From positions 63,123-127,122 of the forward strand of contig NZ_QZEX01000005.1 of assembly GCF_003646465.1 (NCBI RefSeq): DNA of 64,000 nucleotides. Direction: 5' to 3'. The stretch comes from Chachezhania antarctica. GTDB taxonomy: Bacteria > Pseudomonadota > Alphaproteobacteria > Rhodobacterales > Rhodobacteraceae. The translations under genes and the position numbers were made by a program. Of this stretch, positions 26,169-34,731 are shown one piece after another; the stretch's first letter is position 1, and each line of letters opens with the position of its first letter. Under the pieces are notes generated by a model. The model did not search any database. It was not told where the DNA came from and saw only the letters and a list, made by a program, of their open reading frames with translations.

Positions 26169-27067
26169 AGGCCGATATCGGGCTTGACCCCGCCGCGCCG
26201 GAACAGCATCACGGGGCGCGCGCGCCGAAGGCGGGGATGGGCATGCCTAAGAACTTTCACGGAAACGATCTGGATTGGCAGGACTGCAAGTTCCTGTTCA
26301 TCTTCTGCCCCAACAATTCCGGCACGACGATCCTGTCCCAGTACATCGCCAGCCAGCTGGACGCCTACCTGCCGCCGTTCGGCAATTTCGAAGGCCAGAT
26401 GGCGCCAGGCGTGAAGCCGATGATGCGTCTGAACGCCTGGGACGAGACACGGGAATTCGACTGGTTGTTTATCCGCACCCGTTGGGAAGCCCTGGCCAAG
26501 GGCAGGCTGTTCGTCGAGGCCTCGCCCCCCAACCTTCTGCGGCCCCGTGCCATTGTACGATACTTCGGCGACGACGCGACCGCCGTCACCAGCCTGAGCG
26601 ATCCCTACCAGCACACGGCCTCGTGCCTGCGCCGCTACGGGAAGCCGGGCACCAAGGTGGGCGGGATCGTTCGCAGCTGGGTGATCAAGGCCAAAGCCAT
26701 CAGCGGGATTCGCGGGGACTGGCCCCATTTCCCGTTCCTGCCCTACGAACGCTTCGTGGCGCAGCCCCGTTCGGTCAACGATGCGCTGTCCCTGCCCGTG
26801 CGGCCCTTCGAGGGCCCAGGCAAGAAGGGCTCGGATGCGGAGGGCATTCAGGACCTGTCACCGCGCACCACCGCCTTTCTGGAACCGGACGAGATCGACC
26901 GCGTGACGGAATTGCTGACCCCGCACGCCGGTCTGCTGGAGCCTTTCGGCTACAGGCTGTGGGAAGGTCACGCGCTTCACACCTCGCTGGAAGAGCGGAC
27001 ACCGCAGGAGTTCGCAAAGGGCCGCGACCGGCGGAACGCCTGGAACGAGGGTGCCGCGCCGGCCTGA
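26165..27067 (+). CDS. Sulfotransferase-like protein coupled to bpt
   Basis: A 300-residue protein with a P-loop-like N-terminal motif, [15 protein letters not shown], which resembles the 5'-phosphosulfate-binding loop of PAPS-dependent sulfotransferases. Other sulfotransferase-like features are the [21 protein letters not shown] segment (3'-phosphate-binding region position) and LPYERFV. I chose the GTG at 26165 because it overlaps the bpt stop (GTGA), suggesting coupling; ATGs at 26237 and 26243 are alternatives. The acceptor is unknown and the overall match is remote, so a non-sulfotransferase role such as a nucleotide-binding protein stays open. A terminator hairpin follows. Confidence 0.7.
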   Translation: MKADIGLDPAAPEQHHGARAPKAGMGMPKNFHGNDLDWQDCKFLFIFCPNNSGTTILSQYIASQLDAYLPPFGNFEGQMAPGVKPMMRLNAWDETREFDWLFIRTRWEALAKGRLFVEASPPNLLRPRAIVRYFGDDATAVTSLSDPYQHTASCLRRYGKPGTKVGGIVRSWVIKAKAISGIRGDWPHFPFLPYERFVAQPRSVNDALSLPVRPFEGPGKKGSDAEGIQDLSPRTTAFLEPDEIDRVTELLTPHAGLLEPFGYRLWEGHALHTSLEERTPQEFAKGRDRRNAWNEGAAPA

Positions 27068-27108
27068 CGCGGAACCCAGTGCGGTCTATGCCACCGATAC
27101 CGACAAAA

Positions 27109-27134
27109 CCGGCACCGGAAACACCCGGTGCCGG
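27109..27134. terminator. Hairpin between convergent genes
   Basis: A perfect 10-bp stem, CCGGCACCGG-AAACAC-CCGGTGCCGG, lies between the sulfotransferase-like gene (plus) and the TRAP large permease (minus, stop eight bases away). It has AAAA on the left side, giving a U-run for minus-strand transcripts. Confidence 0.8.
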
Positions 27135-27142
27135 AGCGCGCG

Positions 27143-29497
27143 TCAGCGCGGGATCATGTCGGGAATGATCGTCACGATGCCCGGGAACAGCCACAGGATC
27201 ATCAGCCCCAGAACCTGGATACCCACGAAGGGGATGATGCCCCGGTAGATGTGGGTCGTCGTCACTTCCTTGGGCGCCACGCCGCGCAGGTAGAACAGCG
27301 CGAAGCCGAACGGTGGCGTCAGGAACGATGTCTGCAGGTTCACCGCGATCATGATGGTCACCCATTTCGGATCGAAGGACCCGCCATAGATCACCGGCCC
27401 CACGATCGGGATGACGATGTAGATGATTTCAAGGAAATCCAGTACGAAGCCCAGCACAAAGAGCACCAGCATCACGATCAGGAAGACCTTGAACTCGTTG
27501 TCGAAGCTCATCAGGAAGTCCTGAATGTACTCCTCTCCCCCGAATGAGATCACGACGAGGTTCAGCAATTGCGAGCCGATCAGGATCGTGAAGACCATCG
27601 ACGTGACCTTGGCTGTCTCTCGCACCACCGGGCCCAGCACGCTTGTGCGCAAGAGCGTCCACAGTGCAAACAGCAGCCCGAAGAACGCGTACAGGTACGC
27701 CGCAAGGGCCACGATGTAGGCCACCCAGGTTTCGAAGGTGACGACCTCCTGGTTGATGCGCAGGTCGAAATTGGCGCCCAGCAGGATCATGATCGCGATG
27801 GCGAAGGTCGAGTTGATGATGATCTTGCCGGACTTGTCTTCGTCCTTCAGCCGCCGGTAAGCCGCCAGCATGATCGCACCAGCAGCGCCAAGGGCCGCGG
27901 CCGGCGTCGGGTTGGTGATCCCGCCCAGGATCGAGCCCAGGACCGCCACGATCAGCACCAGCGGCGGGAAGACGACGCGCAGCAGATCGTTCTGCGCCAT
28001 CCGTTTCGCTGCCGCGACGATGCCGATCAGGGCTATGATCGCAGGGATCGCCATGATCATCACCGTCGCCCCTGCCAAAGTGACGGGCGTGATGAACAGC
28101 ACATCGACCAATAGCAGCAGCACAAGGCCGAAGGCGCCCACGATCAGCGGCCGCGGATCGGCCAGCGCCATCACGCCGCGGCCGGTGGCCAGCACCAGCG
28201 CCCCGATGATGAAAAGCGTCGCGATGCCCGGCCCGATCGGGGGGGCATCGGCGATGTTCGCCAGCCGCGCCTCGATCACTTCTTCCTCGTTCAGGTCGAC
28301 AACGGTCGACCCGCCGCCGGTGGCGTTGATCTGCTCCTGCTCGGCCACGGCGCGGTCCCAGGCCTCCTGGCCATGGAGTTCGATCATCGACGCCTGACAT
28401 TCCGGCCCGACATTCGTGCGCAGGCTGGCCGAGCGCAGGGTTTCGGTGTGGCTGTTGACCGACACGTCCTGGCTCCCGACAAGGTTCACTTGCGCGGCAA
28501 GGAAAAGCGCGCCGAACAGGATCACGGGCGCGCCCACGAACCACGCCAGAGCGTCCTGCCGCATGATCACCGGGCCGGTGCCCGGTTCCGACATGACTGG
28601 CGGTGCCTTCGACGGGTTCAGGAAGGCATAACCCAGGGCATAGAGGCCATAGAGCATCGCCAGCAGGATCCCCGGCAGCATCGCTGCCTGGAACAGCGTA
28701 CCGACCGACACGACCGCAGGCTTGCCCAGATAGGTCAGCGCGTCGGTACAGCCCGCCGCGGTCGCCCGCGCTTCCTGCGCGGTGGCGTAAAGGTCACCGG
28801 CCAGCGTGCCCAGCAGAACGATAACGATGGACGGCGGAATGATCTGTCCCAGCGTGCCGGAGGCCGCGATGACCCCCGTCGCCAGTTCGGGCGAGTAGTT
28901 ATTACGCAGCATCGTAGGCAGCGACAAAAGACCCATGGTCACGACCGTCGCGCCGACGATACCCGTCGATGCCGCAAGGAACGCGCCCACGACAACGACC
29001 GAAACCGCCAGACCGCCCGGCATCGGCCCGAAGACGCGGGCCATTGTGGTCAGCAGGTCTTCGGCGATTTTCGACCGTTCCAGCGTGATGCCCATCATCA
29101 CGAACATCAGGACCGCCAGCAGCGTCTCGATCGACTGGCCGGCCAGAACACGTTCGTTCATCCGGTTGACGATGAAGGAAATGTTGCGATCCAGCGCGGT
29201 TTCCCAGCCCTGCGGGAAGACAGGGTAGCCTACCCGTGGCAAGTCAGGGTTTCGGAATATCGTTATACTGTTGGGATTTGTCCCTGAATTCACAAGGTCC
29301 CTGTAGGCCTGTGACCCGGTATCGATCGCCTGGTGTATCAACAGCCCCGATTCATCGAGCCCGGCGATGATCGCGAAGGAAATGACCGCGGCCCCGCCGA
29401 TGGCGAAGGCGACCGGAAAGCCCGAAAGAATTGCGCCGAACAGGCACAGAAAGACGATGATCAGGCCGATCTCGACGCCGTCCAAACCGAAAATCAT
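27143..29497 (-). CDS. TRAP transporter large permease, extended form
   Basis: The DctM-type membrane subunit of a TRAP transporter, which drives solute uptake with a sodium or proton gradient. At 784 residues it is nearly twice the usual 425 or so. The N-terminal core is standard (LIIVFLCLFGAILSGFPVAFAIGG, LLAVLMFVMMGITLERSKIAEDLL, VGAFLAASTGIVGATVVTMG, GTLGQIIPPSIVIVLLG). The middle carries an added hydrophilic stretch (about residues 345-410) and extra membrane helices before the conserved C-terminal end. It forms a unit with the small permease (12 bases upstream) and the TakP-like binding protein. Confidence 0.9.
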   Translation of the reverse strand: MIFGLDGVEIGLIIVFLCLFGAILSGFPVAFAIGGAAVISFAIIAGLDESGLLIHQAIDTGSQAYRDLVNSGTNPNSITIFRNPDLPRVGYPVFPQGWETALDRNISFIVNRMNERVLAGQSIETLLAVLMFVMMGITLERSKIAEDLLTTMARVFGPMPGGLAVSVVVVGAFLAASTGIVGATVVTMGLLSLPTMLRNNYSPELATGVIAASGTLGQIIPPSIVIVLLGTLAGDLYATAQEARATAAGCTDALTYLGKPAVVSVGTLFQAAMLPGILLAMLYGLYALGYAFLNPSKAPPVMSEPGTGPVIMRQDALAWFVGAPVILFGALFLAAQVNLVGSQDVSVNSHTETLRSASLRTNVGPECQASMIELHGQEAWDRAVAEQEQINATGGGSTVVDLNEEEVIEARLANIADAPPIGPGIATLFIIGALVLATGRGVMALADPRPLIVGAFGLVLLLLVDVLFITPVTLAGATVMIMAIPAIIALIGIVAAAKRMAQNDLLRVVFPPLVLIVAVLGSILGGITNPTPAAALGAAGAIMLAAYRRLKDEDKSGKIIINSTFAIAIMILLGANFDLRINQEVVTFETWVAYIVALAAYLYAFFGLLFALWTLLRTSVLGPVVRETAKVTSMVFTILIGSQLLNLVVISFGGEEYIQDFLMSFDNEFKVFLIVMLVLFVLGFVLDFLEIIYIVIPIVGPVIYGGSFDPKWVTIMIAVNLQTSFLTPPFGFALFYLRGVAPKEVTTTHIYRGIIPFVGIQVLGLMILWLFPGIVTIIPDMIPR

Positions 29498-29509
29498 GCA
29501 CCCGTCCCC

Positions 29510-30406
29510 TTAAAATTCGGCGTGGTCATAAGCTTCTTCGCCCGGCTCGATCATGTCGCGATCGAGATAGCGGCCCTCGCTTTCGGGGCCTTCGCGCCAT
29601 TCAAGGAACGAGCGATAGAAGAAGGCGATACCGTGGATCAGCACCATGCCGGCGAAGCCCAGAAGCAGGATCTTGAACAGGAAGTACCCGTTGAACCCGT
29701 TGGGCGAGAACGCGATGGTTTCGACGTTCCAGCGCAGCGCACGGGATTTCAGCAGCAGCCGGTCAAGCGTGTCCGACGCCGACGGCTTGGGCACCACCAG
29801 ATGCCGCCACAGGAAGAACCATCCGTACATCCACGTGACCACGGCCACCGGGATCATGAAGAAGAGCGAGCCCAGCATGTCGATCACGCGCTTGGTGTGA
29901 TAGCTGACATTGGCGTAGATCAGGTCGACCCTGACATGCCCGCCCTGCACGAAAGTGTAGGCCACGCAGAGGCACACGACCAAGGCGTTGTATAGCTTCA
30001 GCTCTTCCGAAAACCAGCCGACGGACTGGGTGAACCCCACCCCGAACGGCGCGATGGTCAGGTTCCCCATCCGGAAGACCGATTGCAGGAAGACCACCAT
30101 AACCTGTTGCAGCACCATCAGAAGGCCCGCCCAGGCGAAGATGCGGCCCACCGTGTTGGCGAACCCTTCCAGCACCCGCACAGTACCCCACATGAAGCCG
30201 GGGCGAAGGAAGCCGATGATGGTGACGACAAGGAAGATATCGAAGATGACGAAGAAAAACTCGACCGATCCACCGTAGTAGATCACCCGCATGATCGCCT
30301 CTTTGTTGGACCAGTCCAGCCACGACGCCGGATGCGCCAGGGCCTGGAAGAGGTTCACGACCCCCAGGGCAAGCTGGGTGAAGAACCAGATTAATGCATC
30401 GATCAT
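29510..30406 (-). CDS. TRAP transporter small permease, extended form
   Basis: The DctQ-type small membrane subunit. The 298-residue length exceeds the usual 160-200. It has several hydrophobic helices (IWFFTQLALGVVNLFQAL, VEFFFVIFDIFLVVTIIGFL, YNALVVCLCVAYTFVQGGHVRVDLIYANV, LGSLFFMIPVAVVTWMYGWFF and a late one at LFKILLLGFAGMVLIHGIAFF, each quoted as a landmark). The GGHVRVDLI segment is the classical DctQ signature. The gene is between the binding protein and the large permease, all on the minus strand. Confidence 0.9.
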   Translation of the reverse strand: MIDALIWFFTQLALGVVNLFQALAHPASWLDWSNKEAIMRVIYYGGSVEFFFVIFDIFLVVTIIGFLRPGFMWGTVRVLEGFANTVGRIFAWAGLLMVLQQVMVVFLQSVFRMGNLTIAPFGVGFTQSVGWFSEELKLYNALVVCLCVAYTFVQGGHVRVDLIYANVSYHTKRVIDMLGSLFFMIPVAVVTWMYGWFFLWRHLVVPKPSASDTLDRLLLKSRALRWNVETIAFSPNGFNGYFLFKILLLGFAGMVLIHGIAFFYRSFLEWREGPESEGRYLDRDMIEPGEEAYDHAEF

Positions 30407-30481
30407 ACGTCCCGTCCCCGAGATGCGAATTGGCCGCGCGCGATGTTACGCGCACGGCCCGTGTTGTGGGAGCTGCCCGGC

Positions 30482-31573
30482 TTACTGGGATTCCAGAACG
30501 CGGTTCCGCTGGGTGGTGTAGGCGCTGTCCGACTGCGACAGCCAGCCCGAGGATTCGCGCATCGACGCCTGGGCCGAGTCGTGGATCTTCTTGAAGATGT
30601 CGTCGTTCGTGTACTCTTCCAGCACCTCGATGGAGGCCGACCCGAACGCATCCCAGATGTCTTCCGAGAACGTCTCGATCTGCGTGCCGCCCGAGATCAG
30701 GCGCGACAGGGCCGGGCCGTTGTTCGCGATGAACTGGGCATAGTTGGCCTGGTGCGCTTCGCCCGAGGCGATCTCGATCGCCTTCTGCTGGGCCGGGGTC
30801 AGGCTGTCGAACACTTCCAGGTTGGTCGCAACCGAAAGCGCCGCGCCCGGCTCGTGGAAGCCGGCGGGGTAGTAGTACTGGCAGACTTCCTGCAGGCCCA
30901 GCTTTTCGTCCGACCACGGGCCGATCCATTCGGTCGCGTCCAGCGCGCCGGTCGACAGCGCCTGGTAGATCTCGCCACCCGGCACGTTCTGCACGGACGC
31001 GCCCAGTTTCGACAGCGCCTGGCCGCCAAGGCCGGGCATGCGGAACTTGAGACCCTTGAAGTCGTCGGCGGAATTCACCGGGTTACGGAACCAGCCGCCG
31101 CCCTGTGCACCGGTCTGCCCCGCAAGGTACGACTTGATGCCGAAAATCTCGCCCAGCTCGTGGTGCAGCGCCATGCCGTCCTGGCCGTAGTACCAGGTCA
31201 TCATTTCGGGCGCGGTCATGCCGAAGGGCACGGCGGTGAAATAGGCGAATGCCGGGTGCTGACCGACGAAGTAGTAGTCGGCCCCGTGGTACATGTCAGC
31301 CTGACCCGCGGTCACGGCGTCGAATACCTCGAACGCGCCGACGAGTTCGCCGGCCGCCTTGGGCTCAACGGTGATCTGGCCATCGGTGAGGGCGGTGACG
31401 TTGTTAGCGACCCGCTCGACCGAATCCCACACACCTGCAAGCCCGCGGGGCCAGGTGGTGACCATGGTCAGGGTCCGGTTGCCTTGCGCATAGGCCGGCG
31501 CGGCCAGCGCGCCGCCAGTTGCGGCGGCGGTTCCGCCGATGGCGGACGTCTTCAGAAAGGAACGGCGATCCAT
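30482..31573 (-). CDS. TRAP substrate-binding protein, TakP type
   Basis: The periplasmic binding protein of the TRAP system. The 363-residue precursor has a twin-arginine signal (MDRRSFLKTSAIGGTAAATG, cleavage near AYA) and a DctP/TakP domain: TLTMVTTWPRGLAGVWDS, GQADMYHGADYYFVGQHPAFAYF, and the ligand-contact region FKGLKFRMPGLGGQALSKLG with DATEWIGPWSDEKLG. It resembles Rhodobacter sphaeroides TakP, which binds 2-oxo acids such as pyruvate, so an alpha-keto acid ligand is the best guess. GGAGGAG sits ten bases before the ATG. The first gene of the three-gene unit is divergent from the ilv leader. Confidence 0.92.
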   Translation of the reverse strand: MDRRSFLKTSAIGGTAAATGGALAAPAYAQGNRTLTMVTTWPRGLAGVWDSVERVANNVTALTDGQITVEPKAAGELVGAFEVFDAVTAGQADMYHGADYYFVGQHPAFAYFTAVPFGMTAPEMMTWYYGQDGMALHHELGEIFGIKSYLAGQTGAQGGGWFRNPVNSADDFKGLKFRMPGLGGQALSKLGASVQNVPGGEIYQALSTGALDATEWIGPWSDEKLGLQEVCQYYYPAGFHEPGAALSVATNLEVFDSLTPAQQKAIEIASGEAHQANYAQFIANNGPALSRLISGGTQIETFSEDIWDAFGSASIEVLEEYTNDDIFKKIHDSAQASMRESSGWLSQSDSAYTTQRNRVLESQ

Positions 31574-32139
31574 TGTTTGTCTACTCCTCCGCTAGGATTC
31601 ACTTTTTGGTTCGACCCGCGGATCAATGCGGGCCCGGTGTGAATGGACGCACCCTAGCGGCAGTGGCCCGGCCTTGAACAGTGCGAACTGCCCGGTCCTT
31701 GCCCTTTCCCGTCGGGGAAAGTGGAAATTGCAGGGCGACCATTAATCCGATCCGTAGTTCTACGTATCCGCCGCGCGAAATTGTGACCATTTTGCAGCAG
31801 CTTGGCGCCCTTTCGGGCATGCCGCACCGCGGCAACGACAAGATCCGATTCGAACTGTTTCACAAATCTAACGAAGCCTCGCCAAAGGTATCTCAATTTA
31901 ATTGGACCATCCAAAGCGATAGCGCTTTATGGGAATTGAATTCGCAATTCGGAAGGTTCGCCCTTCGCATGCCGATCGGTCCGCGCCCGATCGCGCCGGA
32001 GAATTGGCGCCCGGAACCTTCTTACGGAAGTTGCGTGAAGACCCCTGTTCGGCGCAACATTTGTCTGCCGATGGGTGTTTTCCGTGTTGACGCCACAGAC
32101 ATGCGCCCATAACGTCCGCCTCGCACGAAGGAGCCGGAA
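31574..32139. other. Long divergent intergenic region, TRAP / ilv
   Basis: This 566-nt region separates the TRAP binding-protein gene (minus) from the ilv leader peptide (plus). An open frame at 31681-32112 has no ribosome site and reads as non-protein-like sequence, so I do not call it. A small palindrome CGTAGTTCTACG lies at 31753-31764. A possible but imperfect sigma-70-type promoter for the ilv operon is TTGACG at 32087 with CATAAC at 32108 (15-bp spacing). Confidence 0.6.
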
Positions 32140-32187
32140 ATGTCCGCACTAGTAGTAATCGTAGGACGAACGCGCATGGGCCGGTAA
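32140..32187 (+). CDS. ilvL: ilv operon leader peptide (15 aa)
   Basis: A 16-codon frame encodes MSALVVIVGRTRMGR and stops at TAA (32185-32187). AAGGAG lies six bases upstream of the ATG. Positions 4-8 are Leu-Val-Val-Ile-Val, the three branched-chain amino acids made through acetolactate synthase, and use CTA and GTA codons that are rare in this GC-rich sequence. This is the arrangement expected for ribosome-mediated transcription attenuation: starvation stalls the ribosome on these codons. It precedes ilvI by 90 bases, with a terminator between. Confidence 0.88.
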   Translation: MSALVVIVGRTRMGR

Positions 32188-32239
32188 CGGTTAACCATAA
32201 TCCAACCCATGCGCCCCCGACATCCTCGGGGGTTTTTTT
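32172..32239 (+). promoter_or_regulatory. ilv transcription attenuator
   Basis: A terminator hairpin CCCCCGA-CATCC-TCGGGGG (32214-32232) followed by seven T residues lies between the leader peptide and ilvI. Upstream, GCGCATGGG (32172-32180), inside the leader reading frame, is perfectly complementary to CCCATGCGC (32206-32214), which abuts and shares one base with the terminator stem. A ribosome stalled on Leu/Val/Ile codons would leave the upstream segment free to form the long helix. How the helix blocks the terminator is inference. Confidence 0.85.
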
Positions 32240-32277
32240 GTGCCGAAATGGCAAGTGTCGCAGATGGAGTAGACCCG

Positions 32278-34029
32278 ATGACACGTGAGATGACCGGAGC
32301 GAGAATGGTGATCCAGGCCCTGAAGGATCAGGGTGTGGACACGGTATTCGGCTATCCTGGCGGCGCGGTACTACCGATTTACGACGAGATCTTTCAGCAA
32401 AACGAGATCCGCCATATCCTCGTTCGTCACGAACAGGGCGCCGTCCACGCCGCTGAAGGGTACGCACGATCCACCGGCAAGCCCGGCGTCGTTCTTGTGA
32501 CATCCGGCCCCGGCGCCACCAACGCGGTGACCGGGCTGACCGACGCACTGCTGGATTCGATCCCGCTTGTCGTGCTCACGGGCCAGGTGCCGACCTTCAT
32601 GATCGGCTCGGACGCGTTCCAGGAGGCCGATACCGTCGGCATCACCCGCCCCTGCACCAAGCACAACTGGCTGGTGAAGGACACCGACAAGCTGTCGGGC
32701 GTCATTCACGAGGCCTTCCATGTCGCCACCACCGGCCGTCCCGGCCCGGTACTGGTCGACATCCCCAAGGACGTCCAGTTCGCCACTGGCGCGTACAAGA
32801 AGCCCGCACCGGAGAAATCGACGTACAATCCGCAGGTTAAGGGCGACAATGAATCCATCGCCGAGCTGGTCGCGGCCATCGAGACCGCCAAGAAGCCTGT
32901 CTTCTATACCGGCGGCGGCGTGATCAATTCCGGCCCCGAAGCCTCGCGCCTGCTGCGCGAACTGGTGGAGGCGACCGGCATTCCCATCACCTCGACCCTG
33001 ATGGGTCTTGGCGCCTACCCGGCGTCGGGCAAGCACTGGCTGGGCATGCTGGGGATGCACGGGCTCTACGAGGCCAACATGGCCATGCACGATTGCGACC
33101 TGCTGATCGCCATCGGGTCGCGCTTCGACGACCGGATCACCGGCAAGATCGACGCGTTCTCGCCCCGGTCGGTGAAAGCACATATCGATATCGACCCGTC
33201 GTCGATCAACAAGGTCGTCCGCTGCGACATCCCGATCGTGGGCGACGTGGCCACCGTGCTGGAAGAGGTCCTGTCGATCTGGAAGTCCCGCGGCTCCAAG
33301 ACAAATGCCGAAGGCCTGACCCGCTGGCGCAGCAAGATCGCCGAATGGAAGAAGATCAACTGCCTCGCCTACAATGGCTCCACCAAGACGATCAAACCGC
33401 AATACGCGCTTGAGCGTCTGGAAGCCCTGACCAAGGACCGCGACCGTTACATCTGTACCGAAGTGGGCCAGCACCAGATGTGGGCGGCGCAGTTCCTGGG
33501 CTTCGAGGATCCGAACCGCTGGATGACCTCCGGTGGCCTCGGCACCATGGGCTATGGCTTCCCCGCGTCCATCGGCGTGCAGATCGCGCACCCGGAGGCG
33601 CTGGTCATCAACGTCGCCGGCGAAGCCTCGTGGCTGATGAACATGCAGGAGCTGGGAACGGTCACGCAGTTCGATCTGCCGGTGAAGCAGTTCATCCTGA
33701 ACAACGAACGCCTGGGCATGGTCCGCCAGTGGCAGGAGCTTCTGCACGGCGAGCGCTATTCCCACAGCTGGTCGGAATCACTGCCCGATTTCGTGAAGCT
33801 GGCAGACGCGTTCGGCGCCAAGGGCATCCTGTGCAAGGATCCCGCCGATCTGGACGACGCGATCATGGAGATGCTGAACCACGACGGTCCGGTGATCTTC
33901 GATTGCCTCGTGGAAAAGCACGAAAACTGCTTCCCGATGATCCCGTCGGGCAAGGCGCACAACGAAATGCTGCTGGGCGAAGCCGATACCCAGGGCGTCA
34001 TCGACAGCAAGGGCTCGGTGTTGGTCTGA
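32278..34029 (+). CDS. ilvI: Acetolactate synthase large subunit
   Basis: Condenses two pyruvates to acetolactate, or pyruvate with 2-oxobutyrate, as the first committed step of Val, Leu and Ile synthesis. The 583-residue catalytic subunit has VFGYPGGAVLPIYDE, the ThDP-activating glutamate in HEQGAVHAAEGYARSTGKPG, the FAD-region motifs and a conserved end. The ThDP/Mg motif is INVAGEASWLMNMQEL, with Glu where most homologues have Asp (GDGS or AGDAS); I believe this form occurs in related Rhodobacterales. The start is the ATG at 32278 with GGAG eight bases upstream. It is controlled by the leader/attenuator and is followed by ilvH. Confidence 0.96.
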   Translation: MTREMTGARMVIQALKDQGVDTVFGYPGGAVLPIYDEIFQQNEIRHILVRHEQGAVHAAEGYARSTGKPGVVLVTSGPGATNAVTGLTDALLDSIPLVVLTGQVPTFMIGSDAFQEADTVGITRPCTKHNWLVKDTDKLSGVIHEAFHVATTGRPGPVLVDIPKDVQFATGAYKKPAPEKSTYNPQVKGDNESIAELVAAIETAKKPVFYTGGGVINSGPEASRLLRELVEATGIPITSTLMGLGAYPASGKHWLGMLGMHGLYEANMAMHDCDLLIAIGSRFDDRITGKIDAFSPRSVKAHIDIDPSSINKVVRCDIPIVGDVATVLEEVLSIWKSRGSKTNAEGLTRWRSKIAEWKKINCLAYNGSTKTIKPQYALERLEALTKDRDRYICTEVGQHQMWAAQFLGFEDPNRWMTSGGLGTMGYGFPASIGVQIAHPEALVINVAGEASWLMNMQELGTVTQFDLPVKQFILNNERLGMVRQWQELLHGERYSHSWSESLPDFVKLADAFGAKGILCKDPADLDDAIMEMLNHDGPVIFDCLVEKHENCFPMIPSGKAHNEMLLGEADTQGVIDSKGSVLV

Positions 34030-34065
34030 CGGCCGCACCACCCTCTCCGATTGCAGGAAACGCAC

Positions 34066-34626
34066 ATGTCCGCGCTACACATCAAGAAAGGCTCGACGAG
34101 CCATTCCGCCTACAACCTACGACCCACCTTTTCGGATGTCGAAGAACGCCACACGCTGGCCGTGCTGGTCGAAAACGAACCGGGCGTTCTGGCCCGCGTG
34201 ATCGGCCTGTTTTCGGGCCGCGGCTACAACATCGACAGCCTGACGGTGGCCGAGGTCGACCATACCGGCCACCTGTCGCGCATCACCATCGTCACCACCG
34301 GCACGCCGCAGGTGATCGAACAGATCAAGGCGCAACTGGGGCGCATCGTATCCGTGCGCGAAGTCCACGACCTGACGGTCGAGGGCCGCGCGGTGGAACG
34401 TGAACTGGCGATGCTGAAAGTGGCGGGCCAGGGCGACAAGCGGGTCGAGGCGCTGCGCATCGCCGAGATCTTCCGCGCCAAGGTGGTCGACAGCACGCTG
34501 TCGAGCTTCGTGTTCGAAATCACCGGCACGCCGGAAAAGATCGACGCGCTGGCCGATCTGATGCGCCCGCTGGGCCTTGTGGAAATCGCCCGCACCGGCA
34601 TCGCCGCCCTGCTGCGCGGCGACTGA
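34066..34626 (+). CDS. ilvH: Acetolactate synthase regulatory subunit
   Basis: The small subunit that confers valine feedback inhibition and raises activity of IlvI. The 186-residue protein has an N-terminal ACT domain (HTLAVLVENEPGVLARVIGLFSGRGYNIDSL, given as landmark) and a C-terminal second ACT-like domain (RVEALRIAEIFRAKVVDST). I chose the ATG at 34066 with AGGAAA upstream over a TTG five codons earlier. It is 36 bases after ilvI and shares its transcript. A terminator-like composite repeat follows. Confidence 0.95.
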   Translation: MSALHIKKGSTSHSAYNLRPTFSDVEERHTLAVLVENEPGVLARVIGLFSGRGYNIDSLTVAEVDHTGHLSRITIVTTGTPQVIEQIKAQLGRIVSVREVHDLTVEGRAVERELAMLKVAGQGDKRVEALRIAEIFRAKVVDSTLSSFVFEITGTPEKIDALADLMRPLGLVEIARTGIAALLRGD

Positions 34627-34644
34627 CGGGCACCGCGCCTTGCC

Positions 34645-34707
34645 TTCTTTGGTCAGAAAATACCTTTGGGGAGGCCGCCCGCAACGGCGGACGGGGGCAG
34701 CGCCCCC
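34645..34707. terminator. Composite AAATACTC-type element / terminator after ilvH
   Basis: TTCTTTGGTCAGAAAATACC followed by a CCGCC/GGCGG hairpin and the hairpin GGGGGC-AGC-GCCCCC (34693-34707). The layout matches elements after other genes at 37698-37759 and 49537-49602. There is no long T-tract, so factor-independent termination is only moderately supported. Confidence 0.6.
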
Positions 34708-34731
34708 ACCCTGCCCCTAGCCAGGCAGACA

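Noticed and set aside
31681-32112. A 143-residue open frame in the TRAP-ilv intergenic region
   Set aside because: No ribosome site, no recognisable domain, and composition unlike neighbouring proteins. The ilv leader starts just after it.
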